64,000 nucleotides of DNA from assembly GCF_016756615.1 (NCBI RefSeq), contig NZ_AP023262.1, positions 8,061,501 through 8,125,500 of the forward strand, given 5' to 3'. The notes under the pieces were generated by a model that was not told the DNA's origin, searched no databases, and was given only the letters and a program-made list of their open reading frames with translations. Each line of letters starts with the position of its first letter. The first letter of the stretch is position 1. A program made the position numbers and the translations under genes. This DNA is from Mesorhizobium sp. L-8-3. Its GTDB lineage: Bacteria; Pseudomonadota; Alphaproteobacteria; Rhizobiales; Rhizobiaceae. Below are positions 25,212 through 34,116 of the stretch, in pieces.

Positions 25212-27031
25212 TGGCCAGCCGCGAGGATCGTACCACCGCCGGGAATGCGTACCTCGTCGACCATGTTCTGGATTTCCTTGGACGGAACCCGCGTCGCGAG
25301 AGAGACCGCGACCATGGCCACAAGGCTGACCGCCATGCCGACGATGCCGAAGCGCACGTCGTCAAGGCCCAGCCACGGCGTCATCATCTTGTTGAACACC
25401 AGATAGAGGTAGATGGAGCCTACCGTGAAGCCGCCAACCATGCCGGCGATTGCGCCTGCCGTGTTTGCCCGTTTCCACCACACGCCCAGGACAAGCGGAA
25501 AGAAGAGACCGGAGCACGCAAAGTTGAAAGCCCAAGCCACCGCACCGAGGATCCCAGTCAGCTTGAGCGACGCTATGAATGCCGCCGCCGCGCCGATGAA
25601 GATCAGCAAGATGCGAGCGACGATCAGACGGCGACGCGTGTCGGCCTGCGGGTCGATCATCTTGTAGTAGAGGTCGTGCGACAGCGCATTTGCGATCGCC
25701 AGGAGCAGCCCGTCAGCGGTCGACATCGCGGCGGCAAGCCCGCCGGCTGCCACGAGGCCCGAGATCACATACGGCAGGCCCGCGATTTCCGGCGTGGCAA
25801 GCACGACGATGTCCGGCCGCATGAAGAACTCGTTCAATTGCACGATACCGTCGCCGTTCTGGTCCGCGACCGCCAACATGCCCACCGAACTCCAGTGCTG
25901 GACCCATTGAAGGTTCGACACCTCGTCGAATGCCTTGCCAATGACTGATGTCGCCAGATTGGGATCGAGCAACTGCAGCTTCGTCAGCGTGGCGAGAGCC
26001 GGCGCGGAGAAGTACAGGAGAAAGATGAACAGCAGAGACCAGCCGACCGAGCGACGGGCCGAGCGAACCGAGGGCGTCGTGAAATACCGCATCAGGATGT
26101 GAGGCAGGGACGCCGTACCGGCCATCATGCATATGGCGAGCGAAACCATCGCCCATCCCTTGCCGTCGGGGGCGTTCTGCGGATTGACGAGAACGGCCAC
26201 GCCGGGGATCGCCTCGGCCGCCGGCTTCAACCCGAACTGAGCTTCCAGTTCCGCGATGCGCTGCACGGCCTCGCCGTAGGAGAAGTGCGGGATGATACCG
26301 AAGCCCTGCCTGTTCGACATCCAGATGATGGGCACCAGATAGGCGATGATCAGCACGATGTACTGCGCGACCTGCGTCCAGGTGACGCCGCGCATGCCCC
26401 CGAGCATTGAACAAATGAATATGCCGAGAAGGCCGAGCCAAACGCCGACCTCGAACGGAAGGCCGAGCGTCTGTGCCGCAATCGTCCCGGTCGCGTTGAT
26501 CTGGGCGGTGACATAGGTGAACGAAGCCACGACCAGCACGATCACGGCGCACAGACGTGCCACGTTGCCGCCATAGCGGGTGCCGATGAAGTCGGGCACC
26601 GTGTAACATCCGAACTTGCGCAGGTAGGGCGCCATCAGCGAGTTCACGAGCACATAGCCGCCCGTCCAGCCGACGATGTAGCCCAGATAGGGGTAGCCGC
26701 CGAAATAGACGCCGCCGGCCAGAGCCACGAAGGATGCGCCGGACATCCAGTCCGCCGCGGTTGCCATACCATTGTAGAGCGCCGGAACTTCGCGCCCCGC
26801 CACATAGTACGCATCGACTTCCGCCGTGCGCGAAAGCCATCCGATGATTGCGTAGATCGCAATCGTGAAAAGCAGGAAACCAATACCTATAGGCTCGGCT
26901 CCCAGTCCCATCCTCTCCAGGAGAGCCATCAATCCGAAGAAAGCGAGAAAACCCAATGTGTAAAGCGCATATACCTTGCCAAGATTATCGACAAATCGCT
27001 TGTCGCGCTTGGCTTCTACGGTGACATCCAT
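25208..27031 (-). CDS. Sodium:solute symporter, VC_2705-like (SSS family large subunit)
   Basis: Inner-membrane Na+-coupled symporter, 607 aa, with about 13 membrane segments. Family motifs include the segment AEVDAYYVAGREVPALYNGMATAADWMSGASF near the N-terminus and STADGLLLAIANALSHDLYYKM in the C-terminal half. A hydrophilic loop at residues 390-401 (25829-25864) reads DQNGDGIVQLNE, an exact EF-hand-type calcium loop. The small DUF4212 subunit lies 13 nt upstream, the usual two-gene arrangement for this type, which takes up acetate-like short carboxylates. A divergent gene of unknown function starts at 27455. Confidence 0.92.
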   Translation of the reverse strand: MDVTVEAKRDKRFVDNLGKVYALYTLGFLAFFGLMALLERMGLGAEPIGIGFLLFTIAIYAIIGWLSRTAEVDAYYVAGREVPALYNGMATAADWMSGASFVALAGGVYFGGYPYLGYIVGWTGGYVLVNSLMAPYLRKFGCYTVPDFIGTRYGGNVARLCAVIVLVVASFTYVTAQINATGTIAAQTLGLPFEVGVWLGLLGIFICSMLGGMRGVTWTQVAQYIVLIIAYLVPIIWMSNRQGFGIIPHFSYGEAVQRIAELEAQFGLKPAAEAIPGVAVLVNPQNAPDGKGWAMVSLAICMMAGTASLPHILMRYFTTPSVRSARRSVGWSLLFIFLLYFSAPALATLTKLQLLDPNLATSVIGKAFDEVSNLQWVQHWSSVGMLAVADQNGDGIVQLNEFFMRPDIVVLATPEIAGLPYVISGLVAAGGLAAAMSTADGLLLAIANALSHDLYYKMIDPQADTRRRLIVARILLIFIGAAAAFIASLKLTGILGAVAWAFNFACSGLFFPLVLGVWWKRANTAGAIAGMVGGFTVGSIYLYLVFNKMMTPWLGLDDVRFGIVGMAVSLVAMVAVSLATRVPSKEIQNMVDEVRIPGGGTILAAGH

Positions 27032-27044
27032 TGCCCTATCCCCC

Positions 27045-27302
27045 TCATTCTATTCCGAATTCGTCGTCGATCCGGTCCTGGAACCAGTTCTGGATCCAGA
27101 TCAGAGCAACAAAGGCGATGAGTGATCCCTGGACGCTCATGTAGTAGCCGAGCGGAAAGCCCAGAAACGTAAATGCGTTCAGCGAGCTGGCGATCCATGG
27201 AACCAGAATCGCGAAGAACGCCCACAGCGCGAGAATGACATATGTCAAGTTTCTGGTCTTAATCCAATGACGTGCCTTTGCATCAATGTCGCTGCTGGAC
27301 AT
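27045..27302 (-). CDS. DUF4212 small subunit of Na+/solute symporter
   Basis: 85-aa membrane protein with two hydrophobic segments (LTYVILALWAFFAILVPWIA and LGYYMSVQGSLIAFVALIW), a short cytoplasmic N-terminus containing ARHWIKTRNLTY, and the typical end WFQDRIDDEFGIE. The ATG at 27302 follows GGAGGAGATC. DUF4212 proteins always neighbour VC_2705-type symporters and are presumed to form part of the same complex. Confidence 0.88.
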   Translation of the reverse strand: MSSSDIDAKARHWIKTRNLTYVILALWAFFAILVPWIASSLNAFTFLGFPLGYYMSVQGSLIAFVALIWIQNWFQDRIDDEFGIE

Positions 27303-27454
27303 GCGATCTCCTCCCAATTAATCGTATGCGGTAGTTGCCTCCAGACAGGGGCCGACTCAACAAGGCAGAATCCGTCCCCTTTTCAAAGCTTACTTGAAGA
27401 AATCCATCGGACGAATAATCCTATCGTAGCATTCCGACGGACCATCCCGATCCG

Positions 27455-28141
27455 ATGAAGCAGATACCAGGACAGTTGGCCGAGGCGGCAAGATGGCTGA
27501 TAGAGGCCATTTCAGGGCTCTCCTTGCGCCGGGACACGGCGCCCATCGGCACTGCGCAGCGTGTATTTCAGTTTGTCAGTACCAGGGCGGCACTGGTCAC
27601 GCAGAAGAAACTCTACGGCTATCTCAAAGAGCGCATGGGCATGGCCTACCCGAAAGCGTTCGACGATGAACGATTCGTCAGGTCCATCAACATAGCGAAA
27701 ATGCATGTATTTGCTGCTTCGTTGTCGGATCTGACCGTTCACGCGATCGCTCACATCGCGGCAGCGTCGGATCTGGACCGATCCGAGCGATCACGAATGG
27801 CGCTCGAATGCTTCAGGTCGGGACTGGCAGACAACGCCGACGCCACGATCGACAAATCGGTTGTCACGAAGTGGCTCGCCGACTTTGACCAGCGCCTCGA
27901 CGGGATCCGATGGGAAGCAATCGCCGGCGGAGCGACGTCATTCACGGAAAGCCCCAAGGCGATCGTCGAGTGGGCGCCTATCGCCGAAGAACTCAAGAAG
28001 CACGACCGCGACATCGTGCATAATTCCATGCGCTTTGCGTGGAACGAGATTCGCGAGGATTTCCGCAACAGGCTGGACGCGCGAGCCGTTGTTTCCGACT
28101 GGCGGGCGCGGGTTTCCCGAGGTTCATCCGAACACCGTTGA
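27455..28141 (+). CDS. Uncharacterised protein divergent from the symporter
   Basis: 228-aa soluble protein. I do not recognise a catalytic motif. The sequence is largely helical. Two blocks look conserved in character: FQFVSTRAALVTQKKLYGYLKERMGMAYPKAF (residues 38-69) and FVRSINIAKMHVFAASLSDLTVHAIAHIAAASD (74-106). The C-terminal third contains many charged residues and ends EHR. No signal peptide or membrane segment is apparent. It starts 152 nt from the divergent DUF4212 gene, so it could be co-regulated with the symporter or act in short-carboxylate metabolism; this is inference only. Confidence 0.75.
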   Translation: MKQIPGQLAEAARWLIEAISGLSLRRDTAPIGTAQRVFQFVSTRAALVTQKKLYGYLKERMGMAYPKAFDDERFVRSINIAKMHVFAASLSDLTVHAIAHIAAASDLDRSERSRMALECFRSGLADNADATIDKSVVTKWLADFDQRLDGIRWEAIAGGATSFTESPKAIVEWAPIAEELKKHDRDIVHNSMRFAWNEIREDFRNRLDARAVVSDWRARVSRGSSEHR

Positions 28142-28465
28142 TTGGATCAGCTTGCGGGCAGGAAGGCGTTATTCACGTGAATGTTCAGGAAGCCCAACGG
28201 GCCCGGTTGGAGGTCAGGCGCATCGCAATCGCGGGCGAGACCGGTACGCGCCGGTAGCGCAGCCAGAGCCGGCTTTGCCGCGAAACGCAACCGAGGCGAG
28301 GACTTAGCCGTTCGGTTGCAGCCTCTGGGGAGATCGGTTTGGATATCGCGCTCACCAAGACGGTTTCAGAACTGCTCGCCCTCTTCGAGCGGCGCGTCGC
28401 CGCGGCAGCCGCTGCCTTCGCGGTACCCTCGCGCACAATCGCGCAAGCTCAGACGGAGCGTAGAC
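28142..28465. other. 324-nt intergenic stretch
   Basis: Between the uncharacterised 228-aa gene and the SH3-domain protein gene. Short open frames exist on both strands but none has a convincing start or recognisable domain. A promoter for the secreted SH3 protein is expected here; I could not place it. Confidence 0.4.
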
Positions 28466-29065
28466 ATGCCACGCCATCCGATGCGCCTCGCCCAGATACT
28501 GTGGCCGATTTTCCTCCTTATGGCCGGCAATGCCGTTGCCCAGGAGTCGGCGAGCGACGTGGCGGGGCTCGGTGGCTGCGCAATTTCGGCCTGGTCGACC
28601 GACAAGGATAGATCCGGCCTCAACGTCCGCGCCGGCCCTGGTATTGCCTACCCGGTGATCGGCCGGCTTCCGCCACCGCAGCAGCTTGACGGCGAGGAGT
28701 ACGCCACCGAAGTCAACATAGTCGGATCGAAGGACGGTTGGTTCCGGATCAACAGTGCGACCACGAACAACTACGGCGACGCCGATGCCGAGGTCGTCTT
28801 TGAAGGCGACGGCTGGGTGTCGGGCCGATTTCTTGGCCGCTCGGTAGAGGGGCAATATCTGTATGGCGCTCCTTCAAGACACGCACCGGTGATCTTCGAT
28901 TTCCATGACTGGCCGGGCGACAGGAAGGGCGCAGACTATTTTTCCCTCGAGCGCCTCCTGTCCTGCAAGGGCTGGTGGGTCGAGGTCGAAGGGACGTTTC
29001 TTGGCAAGCACCTGCGCGGCTGGACCGACGATACCTGCGGTAGCCAGGTGACGACCTGCCCTTGA
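28466..29065 (+). CDS. Secreted SH3-domain (SH3b-like) protein
   Basis: 199-aa exported protein. MPRHPMRLAQILWPIFLLMAGNAVAQES is a Sec signal with a probable cut after AVAQ. The bacterial SH3 segment follows at once (SGLNVRAGPGIAYPVIGRLPPP). A second half (GQYLYGAPSRHAPVIFDF, LLSCKGWWVEVEGTFLGKHLRGW) resembles another SH3-like repeat. Cysteines near both ends may form disulfides (CGSQVTTCP). The ATG at 28466 has GGAG 8 nt upstream. Such proteins usually bind peptidoglycan or act as envelope adaptors. It faces a secreted protein gene on the other strand. Confidence 0.8.
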   Translation: MPRHPMRLAQILWPIFLLMAGNAVAQESASDVAGLGGCAISAWSTDKDRSGLNVRAGPGIAYPVIGRLPPPQQLDGEEYATEVNIVGSKDGWFRINSATTNNYGDADAEVVFEGDGWVSGRFLGRSVEGQYLYGAPSRHAPVIFDFHDWPGDRKGADYFSLERLLSCKGWWVEVEGTFLGKHLRGWTDDTCGSQVTTCP

Positions 29066-29112
29066 TGCGCTTCGGTTTCGAGCGACAGGTTCGAGTGTCC
29101 GGCATTCGCCTC

Positions 29113-29961
29113 TCAGAAGCGCTCCTCGTTCTCGCGCGCCAGCACCTCGAACGCATCGGAGTCAGGCATGTAGCGGTCCGCGGCGGCATCCCAGCGGTAG
29201 GTCACGGTGATCTCCCGCGTCCCCGGCTCCAGCGCGGTCACCCCGTCGCACCGCTCGCCGGTATCGGCAATCGTTTCGGTCACGCTTGCCGAGATGTCCG
29301 CCGGACGCTCTCCCACGTCTTGCCGAACGTCGATTTGCTGCGTGCGCTCATAGGCGCAGGCCCTTTCGCTGAAGGCGAAAATCGTGTCGACAAGCTCGAA
29401 CCTGTCATCGCGCGCGAGGATGAGTGCCGTGGTGGTGTAGCCCTGGCTGGAATTGGAATGCGTGCTTTGGGTCACCAGCAGATCGGCGCCGGCGCCAACC
29501 GGCAGCCGAACCGGGTCCAGGAAGATGGTGTGGTCGCCAAAGGCGACATTGGCGGCATCGAGAAGTCGAGGACCGTCCGTCACATCGAAGAGGGCGAGAA
29601 TTGCATATCCGACGACATCCTGACCCATGCCGAAGTCCAGGAGCAGCGCCGTCCGGTTCGGACCGCCGGAGCGCACCGGGATGGCCGCGACCCGTATGAA
29701 CTCGGTGGACGCAGGCCCAAGGCCGTCAGGATTCTTGCCGCCGATGTCCCTGACAGCGATTGTGCGGCCTCTGGAATATCTTCCGGCGTCGACGGTGATC
29801 CCCGGCACGACAAGCCTGACGAGATCGGCGTAGGTTTCATCCAATCCCAGCCGCAGCCGTTCCATCGGTTCAGGAAAGGATGCCGGCTCGGCAAAGGCGC
29901 AACCAATCCACGTTGCGAGGAGCGGCAGCCCGAGCAGACCTGTATGGAATAGACCGCCCAT
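29113..29961 (-). CDS. Secreted protein of unknown function
   Basis: 282-aa protein with an N-terminal Sec signal (MGGLFHTGLLGLPLLATWIG, cut near AFAEP). The mature part is rich in beta-strand-like segments and has no recognised catalytic motif. Features are TALLLDFGMGQDVVGYAILALFDV in the middle and a C-terminal TVTYRWDAAADRYMPDSDAFEVLARENEERF. A start at 29961 removes a 19-residue extension without homology. It converges on the SH3 protein gene, 47 nt apart. I assign no function. Confidence 0.65.
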   Translation of the reverse strand: MGGLFHTGLLGLPLLATWIGCAFAEPASFPEPMERLRLGLDETYADLVRLVVPGITVDAGRYSRGRTIAVRDIGGKNPDGLGPASTEFIRVAAIPVRSGGPNRTALLLDFGMGQDVVGYAILALFDVTDGPRLLDAANVAFGDHTIFLDPVRLPVGAGADLLVTQSTHSNSSQGYTTTALILARDDRFELVDTIFAFSERACAYERTQQIDVRQDVGERPADISASVTETIADTGERCDGVTALEPGTREITVTYRWDAAADRYMPDSDAFEVLARENEERF

Positions 29962-30310
29962 TGTACCCCGCCCCGGTGAACAAACACGAAAGCTAGCGAT
30001 CCTTCGCCCCCGCGTCAAAAGGGTGCAGGCATTCGTCGGCAGCCGAGACTGCGGGGACGGCGATCAGCGCCGTCCGCCATCTGCTCGCCAGGGGCGAGAC
30101 GCAGCACAGGCGCCCGATGCGCTGCGAGGTCGCGGATGAGCGGCTCCGACAGCGCCCAACGTCTTCCTCCGCCCCACGTCTTCGGCCTCGAGTGCGGACA
30201 ATTGGCCCGTCCCCGAAGGTCGCCAGTTGTCCGCCGAAGAGCCGGTGAGCAAAAACCCAAGGCGATCATCCGATCGAGGTCGCGGGCAGGATATCCGCAG
30301 GCGGGAACCA

Positions 30311-31768
30311 CTAGACGCCGGAAGCAGGCTGCAGGGCATCCTTCCCCGATCCGCGCCCCACCAGGATCCGCCTCGAGGAGATCAATGCGGAGGCCGGCGC
30401 AGCAAGGAAGGTCACGAACAGCCAGAGCGCAGCATCGGCGGCACCGGTCGCGCCGCCGGGATCGCTGAGCCCGCCGAGATTGGCGACCATTCCCGCGGCC
30501 GCGGCGCCGAAGGCGGTGGCGAAGAGCTGGACGGTGGTGATGGAACCGGCGGCAAGCCCTTGCTCGGCGGCGGGCACCTCCCTGAAGACATTCGTCACCA
30601 GATGCGGCCAGGCGACGCCGATCCCCAGCCCCACCAGCAACAGTCCGGCGCATATTGCAGCGATCTGCCATTCTGCACCGCCCGGGAATGGAACCAGAGC
30701 CGCCAGGATTGCCAGCCCGACGAGGACGAACAGCGGTCCTGACGCGATGGCGCGCAGTCCTGCGTTCCCATTGCGGCCGGCGCTCTGCAACGATCCGAGG
30801 GTCCAGCCCATTGCCATCAGCGCCGCGAGGTAGCCGGCAGCAAGCGGCGACTGGCCATGCAGGATCTGGAGGAAATAGGGCACGAAGACATCCGTCTGCA
30901 TGCCCATCACCAGAAGCCCGATCGTCGCATAAAGCGCCATGGGCTTGCCGCCCCATGCAAGTCCGCCCGTGGGCAACAGCCGCGCGCCACTCTTCAACTC
31001 GGTTCTGACGAGCAATGCCGCGAGGACGACTGCAGCGAGCATGCCCACACCGTTCAACACAGGATCGGCCGAGACGCTGCCCGCGGACACAGCAAGCACG
31101 GATGCTGCCAGGAGAGCGAGTTGCGGCAGCGGCAGCGGCGAGGATGCGCTTTCGCCACCGCCTTTTGCCGGCAAAACCGCCATCGCGACCAGACCGAACA
31201 CCGTGGCGACCGGAACGAGCGACCAGAAGGCGGCGCGCCAGGCATTCATTTCGGCGAAGACGCCGCCCACAGCGGGACCTACGAGGGTGGAGACGCCCCA
31301 AATGACCGAGATCAGGCTGATCGCCCGGGACCAGAGCGTTTCCGGATAGACGAGCCGGATGACGGCATAGGCGAGCGCATAGAGCAATCCACCTCCGAAG
31401 CCTTGGACGAAGCGGCCGGCCAGAAGGACCGGAAATGCCTGCGCCGCCGCGCAGATCAGGGTGCCGGCCGCAAACAGAACCGTCGCGAGGGCATAGGCAC
31501 GCCCCGAACCCGCGCCATCGAGAAGTCGCGAGGCAAGCGCCGCGCCGAGAATGGACGCGACCACGAACAGGGTCGTGCTCCAGGCATAGAGATCGAGCCC
31601 GCCAAGGTCTTCGACGACCGATGGAAGGATCGTGGTGACGATATAGATGTTGAGCGCGTGCAGCATGACGCCCCCTGCCAGGACGATGGAGAAGACGCCG
31701 CTGCGTCCGCCAAGAAGGGCGGCCCAGCCCGGGCGGCTCGTGCCCGTCGAAAGATCGTTGGTGTTCAT
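30311..31768 (-). CDS. MFS multidrug-type transporter (DHA2-like)
   Basis: 485-aa inner-membrane antiporter with about 12-14 membrane segments. Early motifs GGVMLHALNIYIVTTILPSVVEDLGG and LLAGRFVQGFGGGLLYALAYAVIRLVYPE are typical of the drug:H+ antiporter families. The second half contains GYLAALMAMGWTLGSLQSAGR. The ATG at 31768 has GAGG upstream. The 349 nt downstream to the secreted-protein gene contain no recognised gene, and no regulator adjoins it. Confidence 0.88.
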   Translation of the reverse strand: MNTNDLSTGTSRPGWAALLGGRSGVFSIVLAGGVMLHALNIYIVTTILPSVVEDLGGLDLYAWSTTLFVVASILGAALASRLLDGAGSGRAYALATVLFAAGTLICAAAQAFPVLLAGRFVQGFGGGLLYALAYAVIRLVYPETLWSRAISLISVIWGVSTLVGPAVGGVFAEMNAWRAAFWSLVPVATVFGLVAMAVLPAKGGGESASSPLPLPQLALLAASVLAVSAGSVSADPVLNGVGMLAAVVLAALLVRTELKSGARLLPTGGLAWGGKPMALYATIGLLVMGMQTDVFVPYFLQILHGQSPLAAGYLAALMAMGWTLGSLQSAGRNGNAGLRAIASGPLFVLVGLAILAALVPFPGGAEWQIAAICAGLLLVGLGIGVAWPHLVTNVFREVPAAEQGLAAGSITTVQLFATAFGAAAAGMVANLGGLSDPGGATGAADAALWLFVTFLAAPASALISSRRILVGRGSGKDALQPASGV

Positions 31769-31991
31769 TGGAAACCTCGCGCAGCCTCGCTGCGGCTTGT
31801 TCGTCCTGGGGTAACAGACTGGGGATGATGTGGAGAATCCCGGCGGACGCGGGGTCGCAAGCCGCCGGGCTTGATTTGGTATCTCCAGAGCTTCCGGCTT
31901 CTCCCAATCGCGAGAATCGGAAATGCTCTAACTATTCGTTTTGTTGGCAATTCCGGACGCAAGATTGCTGTGCGCTCTTGCTGGAATTGCT

Positions 31992-32306
31992 CTAGACGGC
32001 GGTGCCTTTGATCCATTGCGGCGTGATGGAGCGGAACTCCGACGGTTCGGCGAGCAATGCGGCCGTTTCCCGCTCATAGTCCGGATACCAGGACTGCCTG
32101 GTGAAGTCGTCCGCCCCGGTTTCGCCGGCATGGACCTGGAAGGCCACGATCACGTCGGGATCGTTGTCGTCGAAGCCGTAGAAATAGGCGATCTGGCCGT
32201 CAGCATCCGCGATATAGGCGCGCGCATATTTCTCCCATATGCGCTTCACCTCTTCCCGCTTGCCGGGCTGCGCCTTGTGCCGGATGTAGAGTGCTTTCCT
32301 GCTCAT
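31992..32306 (-). CDS. ABM-domain protein, putative quinol monooxygenase
   Basis: 104-aa protein of the antibiotic-biosynthesis-monooxygenase (ABM) dimeric alpha-beta-barrel fold. Sequence pattern: SRKALYIRHKAQPGKREEVKRIWEKYARAYI at the start, then IAYFYGFDDNDPDVIVAFQVHAG. These small cofactor-free enzymes act on quinols or heme-like compounds. The ATG at 32306 follows GAGGAAAG by 3-4 nt. Its neighbours give no pathway. It is the only gene in about 1 kb. Confidence 0.75.
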   Translation of the reverse strand: MSRKALYIRHKAQPGKREEVKRIWEKYARAYIADADGQIAYFYGFDDNDPDVIVAFQVHAGETGADDFTRQSWYPDYERETAALLAEPSEFRSITPQWIKGTAV

Positions 32307-32729
32307 GATCTTTCCTCGAATGTGCGCGACCGTCAGCCGCGCATTGCCGGGCATTGTGCCCATGCCCATGTGACGTTCGAGGAAGGGTGTTTGTGACGCG
32401 TGCCGTGTCTTTCCTCACATCCCGCGTTTCATGAAACAATGCGTACCGGACCGGCAGAACAGGCAGTCAGGCGATCGCCCGGATATGATCGCGACCTTCT
32501 CCAGCGCCACGGACACCGACTTGAAGGCGGCTGTCGGCGAAGCCACCGGCGAAGCTCGTCCGGAACGGGTCAGACCCTGCAGCGCGATCGGTCGCGGCAT
32601 CCCGATCGCCAGGCACAATCGCAGTCAACCAACCGGTCATAGCAAGGCGGCGAAAACCCAGACGGCGAGCGATCCAAGGTTTCGATCAGAGCAATGCAAA
32701 TTCCGGACGTCAGCCCCGACAGCGTCATC
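32307..32729. other. 423-nt stretch without a recognised gene
   Basis: Lies between the ABM gene and the amino-acid ABC ATPase gene, upstream of the first and downstream of the second. Short frames occur on both strands (for example 32431-32844 plus) but have no domain, no clear ribosome site and compositions like antisense shadows. It could hold the ABM promoter and degraded sequence. Confidence 0.4.
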
Positions 32730-33479
32730 CTACGCCCTGTCCACAGATGCCGAGGACTGGACGCCTAGAAACTGCTGGAGTTCGGGCGTCGCAGGATCGG
32801 AAAAGATCTTGCCGGGCGGTCCTATCTCGTGGACGCGACCCTGATGCATGAAGACCACGCGATGGCAGACGTCGCGGGCGAACTTCATCTCGTGAGTGAC
32901 CATCACCAGCGTCATGCCGTCGGCAGCGAGCGCGCGGACGACGGCCAGCACTTCGGACACGAGCTCCGGATCGAGGGCCGAGGTTATCTCGTCGCACAGA
33001 AGCGCGATCGGCTGCATGGCCAGCGCCCGGGCGATCGCGACGCGCTGCTGCTGACCGCCCGAAAGCTGGTCGGGATAGGCGTCGAACTTCTCGCCCAGGC
33101 CGACCCGGTCGAGCATCGCCCGGGCGATACGCTGGGCCTCATCCTTCGGCGTCTTCTTCACGACCGTTTGGGAAAGCATCACATTGGCGCCGGCGGTCAG
33201 GTGCGGGAACAGGTTGAACTGCTGAAAGATCATGCCGACTTTCAGCCGCAGCGCCCTCAGATGCGCCTCGTCGGGGCGAAGCTCGGCGCCGGCAACGGTG
33301 ATCGAGCCTGCGTCGATGTTCTCCAGGCCATTGATGCACCGAAGCAGCGTCGACTTGCCGGAGCCGCTCTTGCCGATGATGGCGACGACCTCGCCGGGCT
33401 CGACCGCGATGGTGATGCCCTTGAGAACCTCGTTCATGCCGAAGCTCTTGCGGACCTCATTGATTTCGATGAGCGACAT
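32730..33479 (-). CDS. Polar amino-acid ABC transporter ATP-binding protein
   Basis: Cytoplasmic ATPase of the GlnQ/HisP class, 249 aa. Walker A GKSGSGKST at residues 36-44, signature LSGGQQQR at 139-146, Walker B ALLCDE at 159-164. The D-loop reads DEITSALDPELV, with Ile in place of the usual Pro of DEPTSALD, a known variant. It overlaps the upstream permease stop by 23 nt, so translation is coupled. It is the last gene of the minus-strand importer operon. Confidence 0.93.
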   Translation of the reverse strand: MSLIEINEVRKSFGMNEVLKGITIAVEPGEVVAIIGKSGSGKSTLLRCINGLENIDAGSITVAGAELRPDEAHLRALRLKVGMIFQQFNLFPHLTAGANVMLSQTVVKKTPKDEAQRIARAMLDRVGLGEKFDAYPDQLSGGQQQRVAIARALAMQPIALLCDEITSALDPELVSEVLAVVRALAADGMTLVMVTHEMKFARDVCHRVVFMHQGRVHEIGPPGKIFSDPATPELQQFLGVQSSASVDRA

Positions 33480-34116
33480 TGAGTCTCCTCTCGAGCGACC
33501 GGCTCGCCTTCGACAGGGGCCAGCACAGGACGAAATAGATCAGTGCGACGATGCCGTAGACGGTGAAGGGTTCGAAGGTCGCGTTGGTGACCTCGGTGCC
33601 GGCCTTGGACAATTCGACGAAGCCGATGATCGAGGTCACGGCTGTGCCCTTGATGACCTGCACCAGAAAACCGACGGTCGGCGGCACCGCGACCCGCAGT
33701 GCCTGCGGCAGGATCACATGGCGCATCTGCTGCACATAGCCCATGCCCAGGCTGGCCGACGCTTCCCATTGGCCGCGGGCGATGGACTCGACGCAGCCGC
33801 GCCAGATCTCGGTCAGGAAGGCCGCCGTCCACAGCGTGAGCGCCACGCCGGCGGCGAGCCAGGCCGACACGTCGATGCCGAAGAGGCCGAGACCGAAGAA
33901 GGCGAGGAACAGCTGCATCAGAAGCGGCGTGCCCTGGAACAGTTCGACGTAGTATTTCACGAGTGTCTTCAGCAGCTTGTGCTTGCCGATGCGAAGGAAG
34001 AGCAGGATGGCCCCGAAGACGCCGCCGCCGATGAAGGCGGCCATCGACAGGACGACGGTCCAGCGGGCGGCGAGCAGGAGGTTGCGGACGATGTCCCAGG
34101 TGGTGAAGTCGCTCAT
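33457..34116 (-). CDS. Polar amino-acid ABC transporter permease (second)
   Basis: 219-aa inner-membrane permease of the HisM/GlnP class with about five membrane segments. The family signature is clear: VKYYVELFQGTPLLMQLFLAFFGL and EIWRGCVESIARGQWEASASLGM, followed by VILPQALRVAVPP. The ATG at 34116 lies in an ATGA overlap with the upstream permease stop. Two different permeases indicate a heterodimeric channel. Confidence 0.93.
   Translation of the reverse strand: MSDFTTWDIVRNLLLAARWTVVLSMAAFIGGGVFGAILLFLRIGKHKLLKTLVKYYVELFQGTPLLMQLFLAFFGLGLFGIDVSAWLAAGVALTLWTAAFLTEIWRGCVESIARGQWEASASLGMGYVQQMRHVILPQALRVAVPPTVGFLVQVIKGTAVTSIIGFVELSKAGTEVTNATFEPFTVYGIVALIYFVLCWPLSKASRSLERRLNVAHRNQ

Noticed and set aside
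30015-31907. Long minus-strand frame over the MFS gene
   Set aside because: The MFS protein is read in another minus-strand frame with clear membrane motifs; this one has only Arg-rich low-complexity sequence.
32431-32844. Possible small plus-strand gene
   Set aside because: It overlaps the end of the ABC ATPase gene, has no domain and no clear ribosome site.
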